17,358 nucleotides of DNA, taken from the NCBI GenBank assembly GCA_002350805.1, contig DEFO01000035.1:250-17607 (forward strand), in the 5' to 3' direction. Positions 1 to 7,069 of this stretch are shown here, one piece after another. Both the position numbers and the translations under genes were made by a program. Within the stretch, counting starts at the first letter, position 1. Each line of letters begins with the position of its first letter. Below the pieces are notes generated by a model. That model had not been told where the DNA came from. It searched no databases and saw only the letters and a list, made by a program, of their open reading frames with translations. The DNA is from Prevotella sp. UBA2850 (lineage in GTDB: Bacteria > Bacteroidota > Bacteroidia > Bacteroidales > Bacteroidaceae).

Positions 1-86
1 GAGAAATAGTACTTCTCCTGTTCTGCATCCCATACGATGCGAACTTTCTTGCCCTCAAAGAGCTGTATAGCGAAATTCTCGTTCAT
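1..86 (-). CDS. BRO/phage-antirepressor-like protein, N-terminal fragment
   Basis: Partial gene running off the left edge; only the first 28 codons are present. The start ATG (86-84) follows a good Bacteroidetes -7 box at 116-123. The peptide begins MNENFAIQLFEGKKVRIVWD and continues AEQEKYYF. This pattern (short start, 'I-x-LFE-x-KK-V/I-R', then 'W-D-x-E-x-EKYYFS') is the start of the BRO-N/antirepressor-type proteins that are common as stand-alone genes in Bacteroidales genomes and prophages. Members of this family carry a DNA-binding BRO-N domain; the physiological role of chromosomal copies is mostly unknown. The identification rests on 28 residues from memory of the family, so the family call is moderate and no function is claimed. 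Confidence 0.6.
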   Translation of the reverse strand, partial: MNENFAIQLFEGKKVRIVWDAEQEKYYF

Positions 87-115
87 GATGATACAATCCT
101 ATGTGAATTTGGTTA

Positions 116-123
116 CAAAGTTA
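116..123 (-). promoter_or_regulatory. -7 box (TAACTTTG) for the BRO-like gene
   Basis: On the minus strand TAACTTTG fits the Bacteroidetes sigma -7 consensus TAnnTTTG exactly and lies 30 bp before the ATG at 86. No clear TTG -33 element sits 19-21 bp upstream, so the promoter is only half-supported. Confidence 0.45.
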
Positions 124-335
124 CAAAATATTCTTCAAGGAGGTTCTGATATGACAGACTTTAACACGATATAGTGCACATTTCCCTCTAAAATGAATCA
201 AAATGCCATGCATGAGTTCGGCTTGAATTATTTCCCGATTAAATTGGGTCGAAACAGACCGAACCAAATCTTAAAAAGATACGCGAAAAACGCTGTCATA
301 CAATTAACTCCGCTTAACCAATAATACTTCGCCTA

Positions 336-366
336 TTGCACTTTTGCCTCAATTAGAATAATTTTG
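336..366 (+). promoter_or_regulatory. Orphan Bacteroidetes-type promoter
   Basis: TTG at 336-338 and TAATTTTG at 359-366, separated by 20 bp, match the -33/-7 arrangement. Transcription would run rightwards into the end of the oppositely oriented PUL operon and no plus-strand gene follows. It may be left over from a lost gene or may drive an antisense or small RNA; it could also be chance in AT-rich DNA. Confidence 0.3.
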
Positions 367-402
367 TACCACCATCGTACCTCGTGTGGATGAGCAGAGG
401 GT

Positions 403-594
403 TTACATCAACTTTCTCGTGCCTATAAAATCTTGAACTCTCAGTTCCATTCCGATGGCGATTGTGTCTGTGGGCTGTGCCTGACCCACTATAGCGACGA
501 GGGCGAGCAGGATGGCGATTCTCCGTCCATTCTTTTGCGCTAAGACGGAAACGGTTCTGTCCAGCCTGAGATTTAATGATGTCGAATTCGGCAC
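403..594 (-). pseudogene. Possible remnant of a secreted protein gene
   Basis: A 63-codon open frame whose middle reads like a signal peptide (GRRIAILLALVAIVGQAQ, ending in an A-x-A-like site) followed by PTDTIAIGMELRVQDF. In Prevotella-type secreted proteins the segment 'signal peptide - QAQ - TDT' is a usual mature start, but the 24 residues before the hydrophobic core have no normal n-region and the frame stops about 20 residues after VQDF. My reading is a decayed 5' end of a longer secreted protein, but a random ORF is possible. There is no recognisable domain and no function is assigned. Confidence 0.3.
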
Positions 595-605
595 AATTAA
601 AATTC

Positions 606-654
606 GGGGGGAAAAGCTAAGAAAAACGTGATGCTTTCTCTTGCTTTCTCCCCC
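606..654 (-). terminator. Inverted repeat downstream of the PUL operon, possible terminator
   Basis: GGGGGGAAAAGC (606-617) pairs with GCTTTCTCCCCC (643-654) as a 12-bp stem with two mismatches and a 25-nt loop. It starts 34 bp after the stop codon of the last PUL gene (689-691, TAG). There is no clean T-run, so intrinsic termination is only plausible. Confidence 0.35.
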
Positions 655-688
655 GGTGCATTCCGTAACGTGTATCTATAATGCTTTT

Positions 689-2212
689 CTATTGAGCGAC
701 TGACGGCCAGATGGATGTCATGGGCCAGACGTCGAGCTGGTAGTTGGTGCCTGGCTGATGGGCAAAGAGCTCGAGGGCGGTGTGGTCGTCGGCTGCGAAG
801 GTGGCCAGCGAGAAGACGCTGGTGCCATCTTCCGAGAAGATCTCTACACAGCACTTGTCGACGAAGATGCGCAGTTTCAAGCGGCCGTTGATGGGTGCTA
901 CCTTGGCATGACAGGTATGCTCGAACTTCGTCATCTCGAAGTCGGCCACCTGCGTGCGGTCGACCACGAGCGAGTGGCTGCCGGTGTCGTAGGTGACCAC
1001 CAGCTTGCGACCGCCTCCGGCACAGAGGTTGAGGCCGAAGGTGTTGCTCACCGAGGTGTCGAAACTCACTTCCGCCTCGTAGACGTTCTCGAGACGGGCC
1101 ACGTCTTTCACTACCGTGCGGCCCTGCTTCAGGCGGCCCTGGTAATGCTGCCTTGTGCCTCTCAGCGTCGTCAGCTCCTGCTTGGGGCGCTGCACGAGGC
1201 GCCATCCGGCAGGTGTGTCGAGCAGCGACAGCTCACGGGGCACCGACCAGAAACCCTTGCCGTAGGTCATGGGCAGGTCGCGGCAGTAGCGCCAGTTGGA
1301 CATCCAGCCCATCGAGTAGACCTTGCCGCCCAGCGTGCCGTCGAAGTCCTTGAAGGTGCGCGAGGCATAGAAGTCGGGGCCGCAGTCAACGTAGACGCCC
1401 GTCTCCTGCTTCAGTCCCTCGGCATGGAAGGTCGTGCCGTCGAAGTCGCCCACGAAATACTGCTCGTTGTCCCAGTCGACCGACACCACCAGCACCCATT
1501 TCTTTTGTCCCTTCTTCGGACCGTTGTCGACGGTGAGCTGGAAGAAGTCGGGACACTCGAAGCAGCGGTAGGTGCGGCCGGCGGGACCGAAGTCGCTGAG
1601 CCATGTCCAGTGCTTCAGGTCGGGCGAGGCATAGAAGGCCGCCTTGCTCTCGAGCGTCTTGCTGACCACCATGAGCCACTGTCCGCTCTCCTCGTGCCAG
1701 ATGACGGTGGGGTCGCGGAAGTCCTGATAGCCGATGTCGAGCACGGGGTTGCCGTCGTAGTAGTGGAACGAGCGCCCGTGGTCGTGGCTGACGGTGAGGC
1801 ATTGCGACTGGTTCTTGCGCTCGGCATCGTTCAGCGTGAGGCACGAGATGTAGGCATCACGGCCAAAGCCAGCCGTATTCTTCGGGTCGGCCACCACACA
1901 CCCCGTCCAGCAGCCCAGTCCCCGGGGCACGTCTTTCTGCACAAAGCGGCTCACCTCGTTGAAGTGGATGAGGTCTTCCGACTCGGCACAGCCCCACCAG
2001 TAGCAGTGGTATTTGCCCTCGTAGTAGAGAAAACCGCAGGGGTCGCTGATCCAGCCGCGGCGGGCGCTGAAGTGGTATTGGTTGCGATAGTGCTCATGGT
2101 AGAGCTGCGAACTGTCGGCCGGGGCCGTCCAGGGCTGACAAAAAGATTCTGATGGCAGCGCGGCTGCCATCAGAATGATTGCTGATATGATGAAATTACG
2201 TGTAATTCTCAT
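689..2212 (-). CDS. GH32 fructan hydrolase, probably periplasmic (divergent nucleophile motif)
   Basis: A 507-residue secreted glycoside hydrolase family 32 enzyme, expected to release fructose or short oligosaccharides from beta-fructans. Residues 1-25 form a signal peptide (MRITRN, then a hydrophobic run ending SESFCQ) without a proper lipobox, so periplasmic location is more likely than surface anchoring. The three GH32 catalytic motifs are present in order: nucleophile D57 in W54-ISDPCG, transition-state D167 in DFRDP (164-168), and acid/base E219 in FEC (218-220). The C-terminal part (about 345-507) is the usual beta-sandwich. Oddities are that the nucleophile motif reads WISDPCG, not WMNDPNG, that the loop after 'YYEGKYH' is about a dozen residues shorter than usual, and that the N-terminal half is unusually rich in cysteine. 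It is the last gene of the operon, 36 bp after the lipoprotein GH32. Family call is firm; substrate (levan or inulin, exo or endo) is inferred. Confidence 0.9.
   Translation of the reverse strand: MRITRNFIISAIILMAAALPSESFCQPWTAPADSSQLYHEHYRNQYHFSARRGWISDPCGFLYYEGKYHCYWWGCAESEDLIHFNEVSRFVQKDVPRGLGCWTGCVVADPKNTAGFGRDAYISCLTLNDAERKNQSQCLTVSHDHGRSFHYYDGNPVLDIGYQDFRDPTVIWHEESGQWLMVVSKTLESKAAFYASPDLKHWTWLSDFGPAGRTYRCFECPDFFQLTVDNGPKKGQKKWVLVVSVDWDNEQYFVGDFDGTTFHAEGLKQETGVYVDCGPDFYASRTFKDFDGTLGGKVYSMGWMSNWRYCRDLPMTYGKGFWSVPRELSLLDTPAGWRLVQRPKQELTTLRGTRQHYQGRLKQGRTVVKDVARLENVYEAEVSFDTSVSNTFGLNLCAGGGRKLVVTYDTGSHSLVVDRTQVADFEMTKFEHTCHAKVAPINGRLKLRIFVDKCCVEIFSEDGTSVFSLATFAADDHTALELFAHQPGTNYQLDVWPMTSIWPSVAQ
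2141..2177 (-). terminator. Intragenic terminator-like hairpin (possible attenuator)
   Basis: On the coding (minus) strand ATTCTGATGGCAGC, a 3-nt loop and its perfect 14-base complement (2177-2147) form a strong hairpin followed at once by C-TTTTT (2146-2141). This has the shape of an intrinsic terminator, yet it lies in codons 12-24 of the terminal GH32 gene, inside the signal-peptide region (residues ILMAAALPSES). It could lower expression of the last gene relative to the rest of the operon, or hinder ribosomes early in the gene. Whether it works as a terminator is inference. Confidence 0.45.
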
Positions 2213-2248
2213 GTCAGAAGGGGTTTAGTTTTTGTTGTCAGGTGCCGA

Positions 2249-3856
2249 TTAGTAGGCCGACACCTTCACGTTGCTCACGGTCACATTGCCACCATAGCTG
2301 TTGATCGACCAGCAGTTCTTGTAGATGCCATAGATGCGCTGTGTGTAGCCGTAGACACCGTTGATGTACATGGTCACCACCGAGTTGTCGGTGTAGATAG
2401 ACACATTGTAGACATTGTCGGCGGGACGCGGGAAGATGTATCCGTCGATACCCTCGACGAAGCCCATGCCCTCGGCGCCTTCCTGCTCGAAGTTCACCTT
2501 GCGGCGGCCGTTGGCCCACTCGGGGTTCACCACCATGGTGTAGTACTTCTTGGCATCGGTACCGCGGCAGAGCGACACACCGAACTTATCGCCCTCGCCA
2601 CTGGTGGTGACGGTGAACGAGATGTGGTTGTGGTTGCCCAGGCGGTTGTAGAGCACGTAGGCACCGTCGCCCGAGAGTGTGCCGTTGGAATAGCCCTTGC
2701 TGTCCATCACCTTGGCATCGGCGGGTGTGCTGTACTTGGCAGCCATGGCAGGCACCTCACCCACGGTCAGCGTACCGTTGTCGTGCTGCACCAGACGGTG
2801 GCATACGAGAGCTCCCGACCAGTTGGGCTCGCCATTGGCGCCCACGGCGATGTTCTTGTCGTGATAGGTAGTACCTGTGCGGTAGGGGCACCATCCCCAG
2901 ATGTAGCGGTTCTGTCCGTCGCTGGCAGTCTTGCCGGCATAGAAGGCACGGCTGTCGAGCACACCCTCCTTGTCGTCCTTCGGCCAGTTGGCACCGGGAT
3001 CGTCGAAGCAGCGGCGCAGGCCCTCAAACGAGTCGGCCATCATATATTTCACCTTGCGGCTCCAGCTGGTGGGGTAGGCCTCGCTATAGACGAGATACCA
3101 CCACGAACCCATCTTGAAGACATCGGGGCACTCGAGCATGCGGTCCCACACCATGTTGAATCCGCCCTCGCAGGTCCACTGCTTCATATCGGCCGACTTG
3201 AAGTAGGCGAAGCGGTTCTTGCTGACAATCACCATGTAGTAGGTGCCATTGTCCTCGAAGATCTGCGGGTCGCGGAAGTCGGTGTCGGAGAATCCGTAGT
3301 CGGGTCCGTTGAGACGCCACTCACGGTCTTTGGTCCATGTCTTGAAGTCGGGCGAAGTGGCACGCATGATGACCTGACGGTTGGTGCAGCGAGCATTCTC
3401 GCCGGTGTAGTAGATGTAGTAGAGGTTGTCTTTGTCGTTATACACGCAGCAGCCTGTTCCGAGGGCGGCGTCCTGCTGGTCGATGTTGGTGCCGGCAGGG
3501 ATGATCTCGCCCAGCGACTCGTAGTTGGCGCCGTCGGTGGTGCGCACAGCCCAGATGGGGTGGAAGAACTCACCGTTGTTGTTGTAGTCCTGCAGGTAGA
3601 GCACTTTGAAGTCGCCGGCCTTCTTGTCGTAGAACGGCATGGGGTCGCCAATGCGGCCAAGGGCATGCTTGTAGTAGGTAGAGAAAGCATCCTCGACATC
3701 GTCGTTGACCGCTGTGAAGGTCGTTGCCGTGCCAGCCCAGTCTTTCTGGGCGTCGCCAGCAAAATCGTCATCGCTACAAGATGTGAGTGTGGCGGGTGCT
3801 GCAGCGATGCCACAGCACACTAGACCGGCCACAAATAATTGCTTGATGGTATTCAT
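2249..3856 (-). CDS. Surface GH32 lipoprotein (endo-fructanase-like) with C-terminal beta-sandwich
   Basis: A 535-residue GH32-family lipoprotein. The signal peptide ends in lipobox LTSC (C27), and the mature protein starts C-SDDDF; the acidic run after the cysteine resembles the Bacteroidetes surface-export signal. The five-bladed propeller (about 55-350) carries the catalytic residues: D71 in IGDPMPFYD, D196 in DFRDPQ (R195-D196-P197) and E242 in LECPD. The remainder (about 375-535) is a beta-rich domain of the kind seen at the C-terminus of GH32 proteins in Bacteroidetes. By analogy with the B. thetaiotaomicron levan locus, where a surface GH32 lipoprotein (BT1760) is the endo-levanase, this enzyme probably cuts polymer outside the cell before import. 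It starts 9 bp after the DUF4960-type gene stop and is co-transcribed. Exact linkage specificity cannot be read from sequence. Confidence 0.88.
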   Translation of the reverse strand: MNTIKQLFVAGLVCCGIAAAPATLTSCSDDDFAGDAQKDWAGTATTFTAVNDDVEDAFSTYYKHALGRIGDPMPFYDKKAGDFKVLYLQDYNNNGEFFHPIWAVRTTDGANYESLGEIIPAGTNIDQQDAALGTGCCVYNDKDNLYYIYYTGENARCTNRQVIMRATSPDFKTWTKDREWRLNGPDYGFSDTDFRDPQIFEDNGTYYMVIVSKNRFAYFKSADMKQWTCEGGFNMVWDRMLECPDVFKMGSWWYLVYSEAYPTSWSRKVKYMMADSFEGLRRCFDDPGANWPKDDKEGVLDSRAFYAGKTASDGQNRYIWGWCPYRTGTTYHDKNIAVGANGEPNWSGALVCHRLVQHDNGTLTVGEVPAMAAKYSTPADAKVMDSKGYSNGTLSGDGAYVLYNRLGNHNHISFTVTTSGEGDKFGVSLCRGTDAKKYYTMVVNPEWANGRRKVNFEQEGAEGMGFVEGIDGYIFPRPADNVYNVSIYTDNSVVTMYINGVYGYTQRIYGIYKNCWSINSYGGNVTVSNVKVSAY

Positions 3857-3865
3857 AGTGGATTG

Positions 3866-5254
3866 TTATTTCGTTAAATAGTTGAATGCATTCTGAGTCA
3901 TGATGGCTATGTTCTTATGGAAGTTCTCCACATAACCGGCCTCATAGGTGTAAGAGTACCAGTCGTAGCAGCCAGAGCCAATGCAGATGATGCCGCCCTT
4001 GCCGTTGTTGGCAGGATACTCCCAGGCCACGACAGCACCGTCGCCGCCTACGCCGAGAATCTTACCGCCTGTGCGGGCCTCCCATGCAGCATGGTCGTTG
4101 TAGCCACCCCAGTCGGCGCCAATGTGGTACTGGGCCGTAGAGTTGGTGATGTGGTAGCCAGCGTCGGTGCAGTAGATCTCCTGCGGGTTGTCGCCGGCGA
4201 TGAGGTTTGCCCAGATGGCATGGTCGGCATACTTGCGGAACGACCACGGACCGCCGCAGAGCTCGGCGCCATCCTCGTTCTGTCCCCAGCAGTTGTTAGG
4301 AGTGGTCCACTCGTCGTCGCCGGTCACACCAATGAACGACGGCAGGTTGGTGGCATAGCGGGTGAGCAGCATGGCACCACCGTTCTCGTAGTAGGTGCGC
4401 AGCTGGTTCTTGGCAGCCAGGGCCTCCACGGCATTAGCGGCAAAGGCATCGTGGCCGTCGACACCGCCATCCTTGTGGTAGTGCCACCAGAGCACCTTAC
4501 ACTCAGAGAGGTCGATCATCTCCGACTGAATGTCGGCAAACGAGGCATACATCGACTCGGGCACGTTGGCAAGCATCCACGAGCAGGCTGCGGCAGCCTC
4601 GGGATCGAGCTTCGACATGTCGGAAGCGGCACCCACGAACACGGCCTTGGGCTTACCGATAGAGTAGACGGTCACCACATACTTGCTCTCGGCGGTGTTG
4701 TTGGTCACGGTGTAGGTGACGGGCGAGCTGAAGTCGGTGGCTGTTCCGCTGAGCGGAGTGATGCTGGCGTTCACCGAATACTCGATGGTGGGAACAAGGT
4801 TACGCACATCCACTGAGCCGGGCACATAGACGGTGATGGTCTTGTCGTCCTGGTTGATGATACCGGTATAGATGTCGTTGACCACGAACGAGAGGATCTT
4901 AGCCTCATCGTGCAGCACAGAGAGGTTCCAGTCGAGATAGAGGTCGGCCATTCTCACGCGGATAGACTGTGCCGACTCCATGTTGAGCACTTGTCCCTCG
5001 GCAACGTCGGCGGTGGCACCCTGCGACACCTTCAGGCTCGTGACCTTCATCTGCGTGGCGGGCGTTCCCTCCGGCAGGCGCACCACGATGCTGCGTGTGG
5101 CCAGGTCGATGATGCCGGGATAGCCGTTCAGCGATAACTCCTCTATCATGCAGTTGCCATTGAGGTCGAGACTGCTTTCGTCGTTCTTGTCGCAAGCGGT
5201 GAAGCTGACCAGAGCAACGAGGGCACACATGATATAATTATATATTGTCTTCAT
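3866..5254 (-). CDS. DUF4960-type surface glycan-binding lipoprotein
   Basis: A 462-residue lipoprotein with lipobox FTAC (C21) and mature start C-DKNDE, compatible with export to the outer face of the outer membrane. Two beta-sandwich modules follow (about 34-117 and 118-198; the second has the pattern 'ILSFVVND...DKTITVYVPG...YTVTN...YVVTVY' of DUF5018/Ig-like repeats in Bacteroidales glycan-binding proteins). The C-terminal domain (about 200-462; 'KPKAVFVGAAS', 'KVLWWHYHKDGG', 'YYENGGAMLLTRYA') matches my memory of DUF4960, found in fructan loci in the position of the surface glycan-binding protein (compare BT1761). It sits directly after susD and before the surface GH32, the usual SGBP place. 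Expected role: holding beta-fructan at the cell surface next to SusC/SusD. No catalytic motif is evident, although the C-terminal fold resembles class-I glutamine-amidotransferase-like (ThuA-like) proteins. Confidence 0.8.
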   Translation of the reverse strand: MKTIYNYIMCALVALVSFTACDKNDESSLDLNGNCMIEELSLNGYPGIIDLATRSIVVRLPEGTPATQMKVTSLKVSQGATADVAEGQVLNMESAQSIRVRMADLYLDWNLSVLHDEAKILSFVVNDIYTGIINQDDKTITVYVPGSVDVRNLVPTIEYSVNASITPLSGTATDFSSPVTYTVTNNTAESKYVVTVYSIGKPKAVFVGAASDMSKLDPEAAAACSWMLANVPESMYASFADIQSEMIDLSECKVLWWHYHKDGGVDGHDAFAANAVEALAAKNQLRTYYENGGAMLLTRYATNLPSFIGVTGDDEWTTPNNCWGQNEDGAELCGGPWSFRKYADHAIWANLIAGDNPQEIYCTDAGYHITNSTAQYHIGADWGGYNDHAAWEARTGGKILGVGGDGAVVAWEYPANNGKGGIICIGSGCYDWYSYTYEAGYVENFHKNIAIMTQNAFNYLTK

Positions 5255-5310
5255 TGTTATTATCGTTTTATGAAATGATTATTGATCACTTTTCGCTTAT
5301 CATCCTGCTA

Positions 5311-7053
5311 TTACCAGTTACCACAGTTTTGCTTGTAGTTGCCGTTGGCAGCAGACACCTGCTGGTAAGGAATAGGCAGATACTCGTTCTTGTTGGGAGT
5401 GAACTTAGCCTCCTCGTAGATGTTGCACTTCGATTTCTCGACAGCATAGTAGGCGTTGAGCACGGTGGCTGCCTCACCCCATCTGACGAGGTCGAGGAAA
5501 CGCTCCGACTCCATGGCCAGCTCCAGGCGGCGCTCCATCTTCACAATCTTCATGGTCTGCTCCTTCGAGAAGGTGCCCGAGTAGTTCTTGCAGTAGAACT
5601 TCACACCATACTTGCTGGGATAGTTGGAGATCATCTGGGTGGAACCGGCGGCACGTGTGCGGATCTGGTTCACCAGGTTGATGGCCTCGGCGGTGTTGCC
5701 CAGCTGGGCCTCAGCCTCGGCACGCATGAGCAGCACGTCGGCATAGCGGAACACGATGCGGTTCATCGACGATGCCCAGAACGAGCTCTTGATGAGATAG
5801 CTGCCGAGCAGAGCGGGGTCGACATTTTGCTTCAGGGTCACGTTGTAGCCGTAGAGACCTCCCGAACGGCTCCAGCTCGACGAACGGTCCATCATGAATT
5901 TGGTGTTGAACATATAGGGCAGGCCGGGCATACCGACGGTCAGGAACAGACGCGGGTCGGCATTGTCGGTGGCCATGTCGTAGTCGGCCTTGTTGTAGTC
6001 GTCGAGCAGGGGCAGACCGTCGGCACCGGTGCGGAAGGCGTTCACCAGGTTCTGCGAGGGCTTGTAGAAGTCGCAACCACCATCGGTGACGTTGACAATG
6101 TTCGGGCAGATGAGTCCGTAGCCCAGGTTCAGGCTGCCGTACTTCGTACCGTCGTTGCGCGAGTACTGGATGGCCCAGATCGACTCGGGTCCGTTCTCGA
6201 ACTGCTCCTCAGGGCGGAAGTTGTTGTGGATGTCCTTCTCGAGGGCGTAACCGCCGGCAGAGTAGATGGCAGGAGCGGTATACTCAATGACCTTGCGCAG
6301 GTCGTCCTCGTTGATAGAGGTCACCTCGTTGGTGTTCTCGTTGTCCTGGCGATAAGCCTTGTAGAGATACACCTTGGCCAGGAAGGCGGCACAGGCAGCC
6401 TTGGTGGGACGGCCCTTGTCCTCTTGTGTGACGGGCAGCACGTTGTAGGCCCACTCCAGGTCCTCGGCAATCTTGGCCCAGCCCTCGTCGTTGGTGAACT
6501 CGGTGTTGGTGATCTGGCCGTACTCATCGTAGGTCAGGTCGGTGCGCAGCACAAACGGAATCTTCTTGAAGAGGCGCTTCAGCTGGAAGTGAGCATAGGC
6601 GCGGAGGAAGCGCAGCTCGGCCATGCGCTCCTGCTTCAGCACGTAGCTGTCGTCGCAGCTCTCAACGGCATGGATAGCGGCGTTCACACGAGAGAGTGAG
6701 TTGTAGAGGCGCACCCAGATATCGTTCAGGTTCCAGCTGGTGGAAAGGATACCCTGCGACACTTCCAACTGGTGGAACACGTCACCGTCGTTGGTGGTAG
6801 AGCCACCCTTATAGGCATCGTCGCTGCGCACATCGTAGTTCCACAGCGAGAACGAGGCGTTGATGTCCTCGGCCGAAACGAAGATGGCATAGGCAGCTGT
6901 CACTTGCTTGTCAACATAGGCAGGGGTGTTCACCTGCTCATCAGAAAGTGTGCCTTGAGGTACCTGCTCGTTCAGGAAGTCAGAGCATGAGCTTGCAGCG
7001 AAGGCAAGCGTCAGGGCAGCGAGTGATTTTATAATGTTGTTGATAGATTTCAT
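5311..7053 (-). CDS. susD: SusD/RagB-family nutrient-binding outer-membrane lipoprotein
   Basis: A 580-residue SusD-family protein, the surface lid and oligosaccharide-binding partner of the SusC channel encoded just upstream. I use the ATG at 7053, not the frame's first ATG at 7083: the later start gives a clean signal peptide (MKSINNIIKS...FAA) with lipobox ASSC and C23, and removes a 14-bp overlap with susC, leaving 16 bp between susC stop and susD start. Family hallmarks include the mature start CSDFLNEQVPQG, the helical N-terminal region with 'AELRFLRAYAHFQLKRLFKKIPFV', and the C-terminal 'VFRYADVLLMRAEAEAQLG...AINLVNQIRTRA' and 'ERRLELAMESERFLDLVRWG' segments. Length is normal for the family. 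Ligand specificity is taken from the GH32 neighbours: beta-fructo-oligosaccharides. The symbol is a family label. Confidence 0.95.
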   Translation of the reverse strand: MKSINNIIKSLAALTLAFAASSCSDFLNEQVPQGTLSDEQVNTPAYVDKQVTAAYAIFVSAEDINASFSLWNYDVRSDDAYKGGSTTNDGDVFHQLEVSQGILSTSWNLNDIWVRLYNSLSRVNAAIHAVESCDDSYVLKQERMAELRFLRAYAHFQLKRLFKKIPFVLRTDLTYDEYGQITNTEFTNDEGWAKIAEDLEWAYNVLPVTQEDKGRPTKAACAAFLAKVYLYKAYRQDNENTNEVTSINEDDLRKVIEYTAPAIYSAGGYALEKDIHNNFRPEEQFENGPESIWAIQYSRNDGTKYGSLNLGYGLICPNIVNVTDGGCDFYKPSQNLVNAFRTGADGLPLLDDYNKADYDMATDNADPRLFLTVGMPGLPYMFNTKFMMDRSSSWSRSGGLYGYNVTLKQNVDPALLGSYLIKSSFWASSMNRIVFRYADVLLMRAEAEAQLGNTAEAINLVNQIRTRAAGSTQMISNYPSKYGVKFYCKNYSGTFSKEQTMKIVKMERRLELAMESERFLDLVRWGEAATVLNAYYAVEKSKCNIYEEAKFTPNKNEYLPIPYQQVSAANGNYKQNCGNW

Positions 7054-7069
7054 ATTCTTGCAGCTTGAT

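Larger units (their letters stand above)
87..688. other. Intergenic stretch with no convincing intact gene
   Basis: Six hundred bases between the BRO-like gene start and the end of the PUL operon. It is clearly more AT-rich than the flanking coding DNA. I can support one minus-strand promoter (116-123), one apparently orphan plus-strand promoter (336-366), a possible gene remnant (403-594) and a long-stem inverted repeat at 606-654. I see no tRNA, riboswitch or complete ORF here. Confidence 0.6.

Noticed and set aside
758..2152. 464-codon open frame on the plus strand opposite the GH32 gene
   Set aside because: It is antisense to a gene with clear GH32 motifs. GC-rich third positions keep the complementary frame open, the translation is Val/Gly/His-rich, and no domain is recognisable.
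2624..3823. 399-codon plus-strand frame opposite the surface GH32 gene
   Set aside because: Shadow of the real gene; composition is typical of reverse frames and there is no promoter or known motif.
5245..6699. 484-codon plus-strand frame opposite susD
   Set aside because: Long but made of Val/Leu/Gly/His runs created by reverse-complemented susD codons; the susD product is unmistakable.
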